A stretch of 64,000 nucleotides of DNA from Chryseobacterium sp. G0201 (GTDB lineage Bacteria > Bacteroidota > Bacteroidia > Flavobacteriales > Weeksellaceae). The notes under the pieces are model-generated. The model did no database searches, was not told the DNA's origin, and was given only the letters and a program-made list of their open reading frames with translations. Of this stretch, positions 16,505 through 25,118 are shown one piece after another (position 1 is the stretch's first letter; every line of letters starts with the position of its first letter). The translations under genes and the position numbers were made by a program. The stretch covers positions 1,550,001 through 1,614,000 of the forward strand of contig NZ_CP033917.1 in the NCBI RefSeq assembly GCF_003815655.1, written 5' to 3'.

Positions 16505-18727
16505 TTATTTTTTAATAATTACTGCTTTTTTGTTAAATATTTTTTCAAAATCTTCTATTTTCATACTATAAGAAGAGCCTTGATTCATAGGTAATGGGTC
16601 TCGTAAAAATACTTTTCCATTTTCTACTTTTTCCAATACTATTGCATGTCCTTTAAACTCATTAGTCCATAAACTTACAACTGCCTTATCTCCATCTTCT
16701 AGTTTTTCTAAAAGCATGGTGAATTTAATATCTCTTTCTGCAATGGCTATAACTTCATCTTCTAATCTCTTAAAATATAAAGCTTCAGGAATATCTAAAA
16801 TTGAAGCCCCACCAGCATCAGTTTTTAAGGCTCTAGCCAACTCATCTTCTAACAATAAAATACCTTTGTCATGTAATGCCATTCTCAAAGAAGTAGCAGC
16901 ACAAGTATAATCTGTAGATTGTCCAAAGACTTTGGCTTCACTTACAAATCTTTCAATCTTAATTCCTGCATTTTCAGCAAAAGATTTGGTTGCATCACCA
17001 CCACCTTTTTGTAATTTTCTTCCTTTAAGTATTACTTCCTCTATATCATGAATCTCATCAGCTAGTTCTTCAGCCTTAGCTCCATTTTTAGTACCCTGTA
17101 ATAGTTCTTCTATAAACTTAATGAAGCCTTTAAACCCTTTCGCACAAGCCTTCCCAAATCTAATAATAAATCTTGAAAGAAAAGTTAGTAAATCTGTAAT
17201 ACCAAATGTTACAGCAGAAATTGCTTCCCTTGTTATTACTTTTAGCAAGCTTGTAGCTTTTTGTAGATAAGTTGTTCCTTTTATGACATTTCCTGCACCC
17301 TCAGTAAAAATAAAAAGTAAAATATTGATGATGAACTCAAAAAAGACTATACCTACATAAAATGCTATTGTATAACGAGAAGCTTTATCCCAATACTCCT
17401 TCATCTTGTCAAATATACCTTCAAAATCAGATTGGGAGATACCTCCACCTGAACTGAACAGATCTTTAACTCCTTTTAAAAATACAGGACTATTTGCAAG
17501 AATCCAGTCTAATACATCTTCTGCTTTCTCTAACAAATCTCTTTTATCCTTATACTGGTCATAAGACAAGGCTGTTGTTGGCTGAAAAAGAAACTGTAAG
17601 ATGTATAAAATACATTGTAAAAGACCTATAAGCCCACTGTTTATACCACAGTAAAAGGCATTAGCAACTTTCAGAACCTCTATTCCTTGTTTTGCCAGCT
17701 CAGTAAGGTCATCTCCAACCTCAGAAAGAAAATTTTTAATGGTATCAATAACACCACTAATCTTTTCTACAAGTCCTTTGAAGGCATCAGGAAGATGTTC
17801 AATAGAAGCATCCTTAACTTTACTTGCTGCCTGTTTTACCAATTCCCAAACCTGAGTAAAAGCAACTTCTGCACCCTGAACAAAAGGATTGTTCCCCAGA
17901 TTTTCAAAGAATTGTGAAGCCTTATTCATATTTATTGGTATAGGAATCACACCTACACCAACTACAAGAGGAATCAAAGGTGTGTAATCCTTAGATTCAG
18001 GGTTGTAATTCTTCTCTGTAGGTTTTAAGCTTTCCAATTGCTCTGCACACCATCCAATGGCATCAGCAGGAATGGAAGTGATATTACCTATGATTTCTTC
18101 AAATCTTCTGTCTCCTGTGTAAAACTGATATTCTCTCATTAATGCATCACGTGCAAGAGTTGCATTAATCTTATCTCCTTCATGGGTGTATGCTAGCTGG
18201 GCTAAAAAAGCAGCTTCATCTTCCAAAGATGTGATATTCTTAAAGAACTTTCCACCAACAGTAGAGGGGAGTGGGTCTGGAAATCTCTTAAAAAGCTGAA
18301 CAAAATAATCTCCCATCTTGGCAATATAAAAATCACCTGCGAAGTTGGATTTTTTAGAATCTGGTTTTTCATAGAAAAGGAAAAGACTCTGGGGTTCTCT
18401 TTTGTTGGCATTATAGCTTCCCAATACCTGAGAACCATTCTCACAAGGTAATACCTGAGCTTGATACTCATATCCTTTCTCTCCCTTATCATTTATTCCA
18501 GTAGACGCAAAGACTGATACAGGATTATCAGTAAGATAAGAATATCCTAGTGGAGTGTTTCTGTAATCATGGAAAGGACTTCTGTAATCAGGAGAATTAT
18601 CCTTGTTGACTATAGTATTTCCAAAGGCACTATTATTCCCTACAAATCCCTTATTTAAGTCTTCAATGGAAATGACTTTGAACTCTGATAAATCATCACT
18701 CCAGTCATCATCAAATAGTTTTTTCAT
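16505..18727 (-). CDS. polymorphic-toxin-like protein with C-terminal C39/papain-like peptidase
   Basis: A 740-residue protein without a signal peptide. The N-terminal ~260 residues are unrecognised. The middle has hydrophobic segments (PLIPLVVGVGVIPIPI; GLIGLLQCILYILQFLF; YTIAFYVGIVFFEFIINILL) separated by helical stretches. The last ~140 residues form a peptidase C39-like papain fold: QSTDYTCAATSLRMAL (Gln ~602, Cys ~608), KGHAIVLEKV (His ~692), FLRDPLP (Asp ~706). C39 domains usually cleave double-glycine leaders, but as a C-terminal tip on a long carrier they are known from polymorphic toxins. A gene 4 bases downstream fits an immunity protein. Delivery route is unclear. Confidence 0.75.
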   Translation of the reverse strand: MKKLFDDDWSDDLSEFKVISIEDLNKGFVGNNSAFGNTIVNKDNSPDYRSPFHDYRNTPLGYSYLTDNPVSVFASTGINDKGEKGYEYQAQVLPCENGSQVLGSYNANKREPQSLFLFYEKPDSKKSNFAGDFYIAKMGDYFVQLFKRFPDPLPSTVGGKFFKNITSLEDEAAFLAQLAYTHEGDKINATLARDALMREYQFYTGDRRFEEIIGNITSIPADAIGWCAEQLESLKPTEKNYNPESKDYTPLIPLVVGVGVIPIPINMNKASQFFENLGNNPFVQGAEVAFTQVWELVKQAASKVKDASIEHLPDAFKGLVEKISGVIDTIKNFLSEVGDDLTELAKQGIEVLKVANAFYCGINSGLIGLLQCILYILQFLFQPTTALSYDQYKDKRDLLEKAEDVLDWILANSPVFLKGVKDLFSSGGGISQSDFEGIFDKMKEYWDKASRYTIAFYVGIVFFEFIINILLFIFTEGAGNVIKGTTYLQKATSLLKVITREAISAVTFGITDLLTFLSRFIIRFGKACAKGFKGFIKFIEELLQGTKNGAKAEELADEIHDIEEVILKGRKLQKGGGDATKSFAENAGIKIERFVSEAKVFGQSTDYTCAATSLRMALHDKGILLLEDELARALKTDAGGASILDIPEALYFKRLEDEVIAIAERDIKFTMLLEKLEDGDKAVVSLWTNEFKGHAIVLEKVENGKVFLRDPLPMNQGSSYSMKIEDFEKIFNKKAVIIKK

Positions 18728-18772
18728 AAGCTGTGTTTTAGAAGTTAATATTTTGTTTAAATGTTTCTAAAG

Positions 18773-18780
18773 CAAAGCTA
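18773..18780 (-). promoter_or_regulatory. putative -7 element for the toxin-like gene
   Basis: On the minus strand this reads TAGCTTTG, an exact TAnnTTTG match, 46 bases upstream of the start codon. No well-spaced -33 TTTG is seen. Confidence 0.45.
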
Positions 18781-19059
18781 ATCTTCACTCACGCCAAAAC
18801 TTGACGTGTTATATTTTGTTATATGGAATTAAAAAATCCATCCCAAATAAAAGTAAGCAAATTTCATTTTTAGCTAAAGTCTAATCTGCCTGAAAAACTT
18901 GTTTTTCCGGAAAAAATTTACGGAGGAATCCCATTATCCAGAATAGTGGTGTGTTTGGTGTGGGGAGTATTACATGAGAATATAACCGTAAAGTTTTAAT
19001 ACAAGGATAGGAGTTTTTGTTATATCCAAAACTGTATTTAAGCGCAAAACTTAACTAAT

Positions 19060-19077
19060 ATTACGGAAAACAGTAAT
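19060..19077. promoter_or_regulatory. inverted repeat ATTACnG-N4-CnGTAAT upstream of qatA, candidate operator
   Basis: The site reads ATTACGGAAAACAGTAAT and ends 12 bases before the -7-like element, so it overlaps the expected -33 region. It matches the pattern of 8967-8982 beside the XRE regulator. Confidence 0.5.
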
Positions 19078-19131
19078 TATAACATCAAAAATCTTTGTAT
19101 TTTACGAATTCAAAAAATAAAAACATATAAT

Positions 19132-20952
19132 ATGTGGAAAGATAGTGAAACGCACATTGACTTATTGAACTTTGATTATTTAGTTGAGGTCACGAAAGAT
19201 ATCATTGAAAATGAAGATTTGTCTCCTTGTACCATTGGAGTATATGGGGATTGGGGAAGTGGAAAATCGAGTTTGGTAGAAATGATTCTAAAATCATATG
19301 AAGCAAATGAAGATTTTTTATGCATAAAATTTAATGGATGGTTGTTTGAAGATTATGAAGATGCCAAAACAGCGTTGCTAGGAACAATTATAGATAAAAT
19401 TAAAGAAAAGAGAAACCTCAGTGCAAAGGCAATAGCCGGAGTAAAAAAGCTTTTAAAAAATATAAATTATCTAGATTTAGCAAGTAAAGGGCTGAAATAT
19501 GGAGTAGATTTCATGCTGACAGGTGGATTAGGAACTATTGCAGATATTACAATACAGCAGGTTGCTTCACATTTAAAATCAGCAGGTCAAGAAGTTAAAG
19601 ATGAGGAAATAAAAAAAGTTCTTGAAGGTACTTTTTCAAAGGAGGAAGTAAGAAAAAATCTTAGAGAGTTTCAAAAAGATTTTGAAGACTTACTTAAAGA
19701 AACTAAAATTAAAAAATTAGTTGTTTTTATAGATGAACTTGACAGATGTAACCATGATACAATTCTAGAGACTTTAGAAGCAATAAGATTGTTCTTGTTT
19801 ACAAAGGGAACTTCATTCATAATTGGCGCAGATGAAAGGCAAGTAATGTATGCTGTAGGAAAAAGATTCCCAGAAGTTAAAGGAAACCATTTAGATATTG
19901 GTAAAGAGTATCTTGAGAAAATGATACAATATCCAATAAAAATACCTCAGTTGGGTATTTACGAGATGGAGTTTTATATTACATCATTATTTCTTCAAGA
20001 AACTTTCAAAAAAGAATATGCTGAAATAATAGAATTTCTTAAATCAGAAAGAGAGCAAAACTTCATTAAATTCGAGATTAGTTATGACTTAATAAAAGAT
20101 AAATTTCAGGACATTGATGAGGATAAGTTAAAAGATGTAATATCAGTCTCTAAGCAAGTTTCATCAGTACTTTCAAACAGGCTTAATGGAAATCCAAGAC
20201 ACTGTAAAAGGTTCTTGAATGCGCTATCCATGAGAATGAAAATGGCTGAGTTTAAAAATATAAACTTAGATAAAAAGGTTTTAGCTAAATTAATGTTAAT
20301 AGAATATTTCAAAGATGATGTATTTAAGAAAATAGGAGAACTTCAGGCAAATGAAAATGGGAAGCCAACAGAAATTAAACTAGTTGAAGAAAACAAATGG
20401 GATGAGGTAGAAGCTTTGAAGCTTTGGAAAGATGATTCTTGGTTAAATAATTGGATAAAGTCTGAACCAAAACTGTCAGATATTGATTTACAAAACTATT
20501 TTTATTTCACAAGAGAAAGCTTACAAACTGCTTCCTTTAAATCATCTTACTCGCTTAGCTCAGAAGCTGAAAATATCTTAAAAGGTTTGCAAGCAGGCTC
20601 TGATACTTTCAGAAATGAAGCTATTAAAAAATCAAGAAATATAAATGAATTTGAATCTTCAGAGATTCTAAAAACACTTTTTGTATCAATAGAAGCATCA
20701 ACAGAGATTGATTTAAACTTATTAAAGTCATTTCTTGAATGGGGTAAAGCTAATGAAAGTCTCCATTCTGATACTATAGCAAAATTGTCAACCTTACCTG
20801 CAAAAGCTCTAAAGTTCACTTTCATACCCAATATTTTTGAGTTTGGAAGAGCTACTTATAAGTTTGAAGATATTAAAGAACTAGCTGGGAAATGGGAAAA
20901 AGAAAATACAAAATTAAAAAAAGCAATTGAGCAGGAACTAAAACAAAACTAA
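19132..20952 (+). CDS. qatA: QatA: KAP-family P-loop ATPase
   Basis: A 606-residue KAP NTPase with Walker A GDWGSGKSS (~39-47), the KAP-typical FNGWLFEDYEDAKTALLG, and Walker B VVFIDELDRC (~197-206) followed by an IIGADERQVMYAV sensor-like segment. A weakly hydrophobic stretch lies between Walker A and B (FMLTGGLGTIADI). In the QatABCD antiphage system the KAP ATPase is the first gene and works with QatB, QatC and QatD. The three following genes match that set in order, with gaps or overlaps of a few bases, so this is assigned qatA. The 5' region carries a candidate operator and a near-consensus -7 element. Confidence 0.9.
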   Translation: MWKDSETHIDLLNFDYLVEVTKDIIENEDLSPCTIGVYGDWGSGKSSLVEMILKSYEANEDFLCIKFNGWLFEDYEDAKTALLGTIIDKIKEKRNLSAKAIAGVKKLLKNINYLDLASKGLKYGVDFMLTGGLGTIADITIQQVASHLKSAGQEVKDEEIKKVLEGTFSKEEVRKNLREFQKDFEDLLKETKIKKLVVFIDELDRCNHDTILETLEAIRLFLFTKGTSFIIGADERQVMYAVGKRFPEVKGNHLDIGKEYLEKMIQYPIKIPQLGIYEMEFYITSLFLQETFKKEYAEIIEFLKSEREQNFIKFEISYDLIKDKFQDIDEDKLKDVISVSKQVSSVLSNRLNGNPRHCKRFLNALSMRMKMAEFKNINLDKKVLAKLMLIEYFKDDVFKKIGELQANENGKPTEIKLVEENKWDEVEALKLWKDDSWLNNWIKSEPKLSDIDLQNYFYFTRESLQTASFKSSYSLSSEAENILKGLQAGSDTFRNEAIKKSRNINEFESSEILKTLFVSIEASTEIDLNLLKSFLEWGKANESLHSDTIAKLSTLPAKALKFTFIPNIFEFGRATYKFEDIKELAGKWEKENTKLKKAIEQELKQN

Positions 20953-20955
20953 ACT

Positions 20956-21792
20956 ATGGGAACATCAAGTATGTATGGGGGGTATTCCAATGGGGGTTCA
21001 CAAAATAATCCTCTAATACCACCAGATTTTGAAGATAATGAGCAGGAAAACACCAATAATCAAGAAAGTCAGAATCCTGAAAATGAAGACTCTGAACAAG
21101 ATTCAGAGGATAATAAGGTAGAACAACAAGAAGAACAAACTGTTGAATGGAGCAATGCAAAAACTTTTATGTCAAATGTAGCTTCAGGAAGATCTTCTAA
21201 TATTAAGGGAACAGTTTCAAAATATGTAAAAGCATATGGAGGAGCTAAATCTGCTTCAAAAAATGCAGTAGGAGGGATTAAAACAACTATTAATCTTGGA
21301 AATTTTGTAAAAAGTATTTCAGAGCAAGGACTGAAAGAAACTCTTGATGCTTATAAGATAGATTATAAGGATAAGAGCACAAAAGAAATTCTAAGCGAAC
21401 TAATAAACATTTTAGCCCCTTCTCCTAAAACAAAAGATGATGCTGTTTCAAGAAAGGCTTTGATTCTCACAATGGAAGTGTTATATGAACTTATAGAAAA
21501 AGAGAATTTAGAGATAGAAGCTATTGAAAAATTAGATATAAATATCATAATTCCAACTTATATAGAAGTTTATATCTATCAAAAGTTAATAAATGATTTA
21601 GGATCAAGAATTGAAAGTAATTCTAAAAGTGCAGCAGATGCAGTAGCATTAGAAAAGGATATAAAAGAATATATTCATTCTAAGATTGAGATTGTCTTTA
21701 AAGGTAAAGAGATTAAAGATTATGAATTTTCAACAAAAGAAATACTAAGCCTTTATAACCAATGTTACACCGTAATTGAAGATTTATTATGA
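20956..21792 (+). CDS. qatB: QatB: uncharacterised component of the Qat system
   Basis: A 278-residue protein. Its first ~60 residues are low-complexity: Gly/Ser-Asn at the start (MGTSSMYGGYSNGG), then a highly acidic Glu/Asp/Asn/Gln stretch. A GRSSNIKGTVSKYVKAYGGA segment and a helical C-terminal half follow. This layout matches the QatB position and style in Qat operons, where the protein has no known enzymatic motif; the disordered acidic N-terminus may engage a partner or substrate. It starts 3 bases after qatA and overlaps qatC by four bases (ATGA), so translation is coupled. Assignment relies mainly on operon context. Confidence 0.85.
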   Translation: MGTSSMYGGYSNGGSQNNPLIPPDFEDNEQENTNNQESQNPENEDSEQDSEDNKVEQQEEQTVEWSNAKTFMSNVASGRSSNIKGTVSKYVKAYGGAKSASKNAVGGIKTTINLGNFVKSISEQGLKETLDAYKIDYKDKSTKEILSELINILAPSPKTKDDAVSRKALILTMEVLYELIEKENLEIEAIEKLDINIIIPTYIEVYIYQKLINDLGSRIESNSKSAADAVALEKDIKEYIHSKIEIVFKGKEIKDYEFSTKEILSLYNQCYTVIEDLL

Positions 21793-23087
21793 CAGAATTT
21801 ATATTTAAACTAAATACTGATGATGCATTCACTGTAGCCTCAGCAACTGAAGTAGATTTAACTTCAAAGGCAGACTATAATCATACATTTTTTAATTTAT
21901 TAAGACCTCTATATCGTATGCCAAGCTTTTTTCAAAATGAGGCATTAGATTTATGGTATATCTCTTTAATGGTGTATTATGTTGATAGGAAGGTTTTAAG
22001 AAGCGGAACCTTTGACAACTGGACTAGAGAAGTAAAACTTTACATTCCAGTATTAGAAGTTGATAAATGGAATGAAAATAAGGATTTGCTTGTAGAAATG
22101 ATTTCTTACTTAAGTGGTGATATTTGGGATTTTGAGTTTAGAAAAAGAGAATTAAATGAAAAAGAGGCTAAAATATCTAGAAACATTGCTCAAAGATATA
22201 TTTCAAGTAAGTATATTCCTGATTGCTTTTGTATGCTATCTGGGGGTCTAGATTCATTTATTGGTGCAATAGATCTACTAAAAGAAAGCAAAAACATTGC
22301 ATTTATTGGGCATTATGGAGGAGGAAAAGGGGTAAAGCCTTTCCAAGATAAAGTTGCTTCCCTATTAAAGGATAAATTTGGCTTACAAGATGAGCAATTT
22401 TTCAATTTTAATGCAACACCAATTGGAGGAATTGAAGATACAACCAGAACCCGTTCATTTATGTTTTTTATGCATGCTATTATTCTAGCATCCTGCATGA
22501 ATAAAGAAGTTGATTTATATATTCCTGAAAATGGATTAATATCTTTAAACATTCCTCTTACCAATTCTAGATTGGGGAGTAGTAGTACTAGAACAACACA
22601 TCCATATTATCTAAAAATGTTTCAGGAATTATTAGTAAAACTTGGTGTAAAAATAAAATTAAAAAATCCTTATCAGTTTTTAACCAAAGGAGAAATGTTA
22701 TTAAACAGTAAGGAACCAGATTTTATTAAGGAACATTATAAAGAGACAATGTCTTGTTCCCACCCGGATCAAGTCAGATGGGTAAAAGGTAGTTTTAAGC
22801 CGAAACACTGTGGCACATGTTTGCCATGCACTATTAGAAGAGCTTCTGTTTTAAAAGCATTTGACAGTGATGCTACACCATACAGAGATATTGATTATGA
22901 AAATAGGAAAGCAAACATAGAACTAAGATCTTATAAGATTGGACTTTTAGATTATGTTGAAAATGATAAGGGTTTATTTACAATTCAAATGTCCGGAAAA
23001 ATTGATGAGGAGATAGATAAGTATGAAGATTTATTTAAGAGAGGAATGGAAGAATTAGCCACTTTTATAAATACTAAGAATGACTAA
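21789..23087 (+). CDS. qatC: QatC: QueC-like PP-loop protein
   Basis: A 432-residue protein with a PP-loop ATP-pyrophosphatase core: SGGLDSFIGAIDLL (~151-164) and a QueC-type zinc site late in the chain, CSHPDQVRWV...HCGTCLPCTIRR (the Cys cluster at ~340-347). QueC makes 7-cyano-7-deazaguanine; in Qat systems the QueC-like protein is a required component of phage defence. It is about twice the length of ordinary QueC because of an N-terminal extension of ~140 residues and a C-terminal tail. It overlaps qatB by 4 bases and qatD by 8 bases, so the four genes are translationally coupled. Confidence 0.92.
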   Translation: MTEFIFKLNTDDAFTVASATEVDLTSKADYNHTFFNLLRPLYRMPSFFQNEALDLWYISLMVYYVDRKVLRSGTFDNWTREVKLYIPVLEVDKWNENKDLLVEMISYLSGDIWDFEFRKRELNEKEAKISRNIAQRYISSKYIPDCFCMLSGGLDSFIGAIDLLKESKNIAFIGHYGGGKGVKPFQDKVASLLKDKFGLQDEQFFNFNATPIGGIEDTTRTRSFMFFMHAIILASCMNKEVDLYIPENGLISLNIPLTNSRLGSSSTRTTHPYYLKMFQELLVKLGVKIKLKNPYQFLTKGEMLLNSKEPDFIKEHYKETMSCSHPDQVRWVKGSFKPKHCGTCLPCTIRRASVLKAFDSDATPYRDIDYENRKANIELRSYKIGLLDYVENDKGLFTIQMSGKIDEEIDKYEDLFKRGMEELATFINTKND

Positions 23088-23811
23088 TTTTTTATTTGAC
23101 ACTCATGCTCATTTAGATTTATCACCTAATTTTAATGAAGAAGTTAACAGTATTGAAAGACTAAAAATATATACAGTAGCTGTAACAAATCTTCCTCCTC
23201 TTTATATTAAATTTAAAAATAGGATTGAATCAAAATATATAAAGCCTGCTTTAGGCTTTCATCCTGAACTCATTGAGAAATATCAAAAGTATATACCTCA
23301 AATGTGGAGTTTATTAAATGAGGCGAAATATATTGGAGAAGTTGGTTTAGATTATAAGGTTGCAATTAACTCAAAAGCAACTCAATTAAGTTTTTTTGAA
23401 TCACTTATTCATAAGTGTAATGATTTAGGTGGGAAAGTATTAACCATACATAGTAGAAATAGCGTTGATGATATTTTATCTATTATAGGAAGTAGGTTTA
23501 ATAGTAAGTTCATCTTACATTGGTACTCAGGTAATTTAAAAAATATAGATATAGCAGTTGCCAATGGAGCCTACTTTTCTATTAATAATGCAATGTTCAA
23601 TTCTAATAATGGTTTAAAGGTAATCAATCATATACCTGCTGACAGGCTTCTTTTAGAATCTGATTATCCTTTTGTAATGAATAAGAACAAAACTCCTTTC
23701 AGAGTTACTGATATTAATGAAACTGTTAATAATTTAGCCAAACTCAGAAATAAGGACTATGATGAAATGCTGGGGCTTTTAAATATTAACCTGAGAAAAA
23801 TATTATCATAA
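23080..23811 (+). CDS. qatD: QatD: TatD-like metal-dependent DNase
   Basis: A 243-residue TatD-family hydrolase. The metal ligands are visible in order: DTHAHLDLS (N-terminal HxH), GFHPEL, GEVGLDYK (bridging Glu), LTIHSRN, FILHWYSG and LLESDYPF (final Asp). TatD proteins are cytoplasmic nucleases with a TIM-barrel fold; in Qat systems this is the fourth component. It begins inside the last eight bases of qatC. A strong hairpin follows 28 bases after the stop, closing the operon. Confidence 0.93.
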   Translation: MTNFLFDTHAHLDLSPNFNEEVNSIERLKIYTVAVTNLPPLYIKFKNRIESKYIKPALGFHPELIEKYQKYIPQMWSLLNEAKYIGEVGLDYKVAINSKATQLSFFESLIHKCNDLGGKVLTIHSRNSVDDILSIIGSRFNSKFILHWYSGNLKNIDIAVANGAYFSINNAMFNSNNGLKVINHIPADRLLLESDYPFVMNKNKTPFRVTDINETVNNLAKLRNKDYDEMLGLLNINLRKILS

Positions 23812-23839
23812 AAATTACTTTAGGTAATAAATATTGAAA

Positions 23840-23866
23840 AATAGCCCTGTATCAAACAGGGCTATT
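23840..23866. terminator. strong shared terminator between qatD and the DUF3871 gene
   Basis: Perfect 11-bp stem AATAGCCCTGT/ACAGGGCTATT with a 5-base loop. On the minus strand it is followed by TTTTTC, so it ends the DUF3871 transcript and probably also stops qat read-through. Confidence 0.85.
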
Positions 23867-23867
23867 A

Positions 23868-25118
23868 CTAACTCAAAAACCAATGATAATTAGGACTACC
23901 ATTGAGTGTTTTCTGAATACCCTTTGAAAACTCAAAAGCATTCAGATTCCTGTCTAGGAAAGTATCTATATAACTGCTCTTATTAGCCTGTGTAAAGAGA
24001 TTGTAAGCATCCCAAAGGTTAATTCTTCCATCTGCCTGTCTACAAAAGTTATTATCTTCATAATAGTCTTTTGCCATAGTATTGATATGGCTGTCATTAA
24101 AATTTAACAAAGGAATATTCTGCTTTTCAGACTTAGGTAGATGTTGATAGAGCCTACTTTTTCCTATAAGCTGAGCAAACTGATGCTCAGAAAGATAATC
24201 CTGTGTAAGCTCTTTCATTTCCATAAGGTGAAGCTCTGCATTATAACTCTGCATTGTTTCTAGTGCCTTAGTGTATAATTCATGAGCATTGGAAACCCTC
24301 ATATCTTCAAGAAATCCATCTGTTGATACACACAGATTCATGCAGACTTGGTTTTGGAATCCTATAAAAAACTTAAACCTCTCCAGTGACTTTTTTGAAT
24401 ATAAATTTTCCTGATTATAACTTCTGATTCCTCCTATTGTAAGAGATAGCTCATTACCATTTACAATATCAGTGATACTTGGAACTTTAATAATGAATGC
24501 CATTCTCTCATAGTAAATAGTCTTTTCATGCTCTAAAAGCTCTTTTACGGGCTTATATATTGCACTTGGAGTTCTGCCTTTAATTTGATGAGAAACTCTG
24601 ATTTCTGGTTCTGTAATGCTATGGTGAGGGAACACTTCTTGAACAGCACTCAATACCACTTCGATAAACTCCTGATGAGCTATTGTCTTCTCATTATCCT
24701 TAGAAAATACAGGAATAATACAATCACTCTGTAAGTGATGTAGTGTGACTTCTGATGTATTAGCTAGGATAAAAGGATTAGGCTGATTATCTCTACTTTC
24801 AGCTAGAACAGCAGGATTATGAGATATAGTCTGTGCTTTAGAATTAGGCATTAAAAAAGCCTGAACTACATTTGAAGTTTCAGGCTCTTTCTTTGGGATA
24901 TCAATTCTGGGGATATCAATCTCATTCATCTTGCTTGGGTAGAAAACCTCTGCATCTTCAAAGGTCTCATTATCATCTAGGAAAAGGTCTCTGATTGATT
25001 TCTTTTCTACAGAAACAGTATTGCTTACACTTCTTAGCTCTAGGCTTATAGGAGCTTCTACTGATCTAGAAACTAATTCTATAATGTTGGGAGTTTTACT
25101 GAAACTTTGAGTGTCCAT
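23868..25118 (-). CDS. DUF3871-family protein
   Basis: A 416-residue protein of the Bacteroidetes mobile-element family DUF3871. The conserved core lies in the second half: ELSLTIGGIRSYNQENLYSK, RFKFFIGFQNQVCMNLCVS and the C-terminal INLWDAYNLFTQANKSSYID. The function is unknown; members sit beside recombination and replication genes on integrated elements, which is the case here. The N-terminal ~110 residues are charged and poorly conserved. It overlaps the upstream ATPase-derived frame by 23 bases, indicating a shared transcript. Confidence 0.85.
   Translation of the reverse strand: MDTQSFSKTPNIIELVSRSVEAPISLELRSVSNTVSVEKKSIRDLFLDDNETFEDAEVFYPSKMNEIDIPRIDIPKKEPETSNVVQAFLMPNSKAQTISHNPAVLAESRDNQPNPFILANTSEVTLHHLQSDCIIPVFSKDNEKTIAHQEFIEVVLSAVQEVFPHHSITEPEIRVSHQIKGRTPSAIYKPVKELLEHEKTIYYERMAFIIKVPSITDIVNGNELSLTIGGIRSYNQENLYSKKSLERFKFFIGFQNQVCMNLCVSTDGFLEDMRVSNAHELYTKALETMQSYNAELHLMEMKELTQDYLSEHQFAQLIGKSRLYQHLPKSEKQNIPLLNFNDSHINTMAKDYYEDNNFCRQADGRINLWDAYNLFTQANKSSYIDTFLDRNLNAFEFSKGIQKTLNGSPNYHWFLS

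Larger units (their letters stand above)
18728..19131. other. 404-bp divergent spacer between the toxin-like gene and qatA
   Basis: No gene seen. It holds the outward promoters of both operons: CAAAGCTA at 18773-18780 (minus-strand TAGCTTTG) for the toxin-like gene, and AATCTTTG at 19090-19097, one base off TAnnTTTG, for qatA. A G-rich patch at about 18937-18980 resembles one before the Avs-like gene. Confidence 0.55.
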
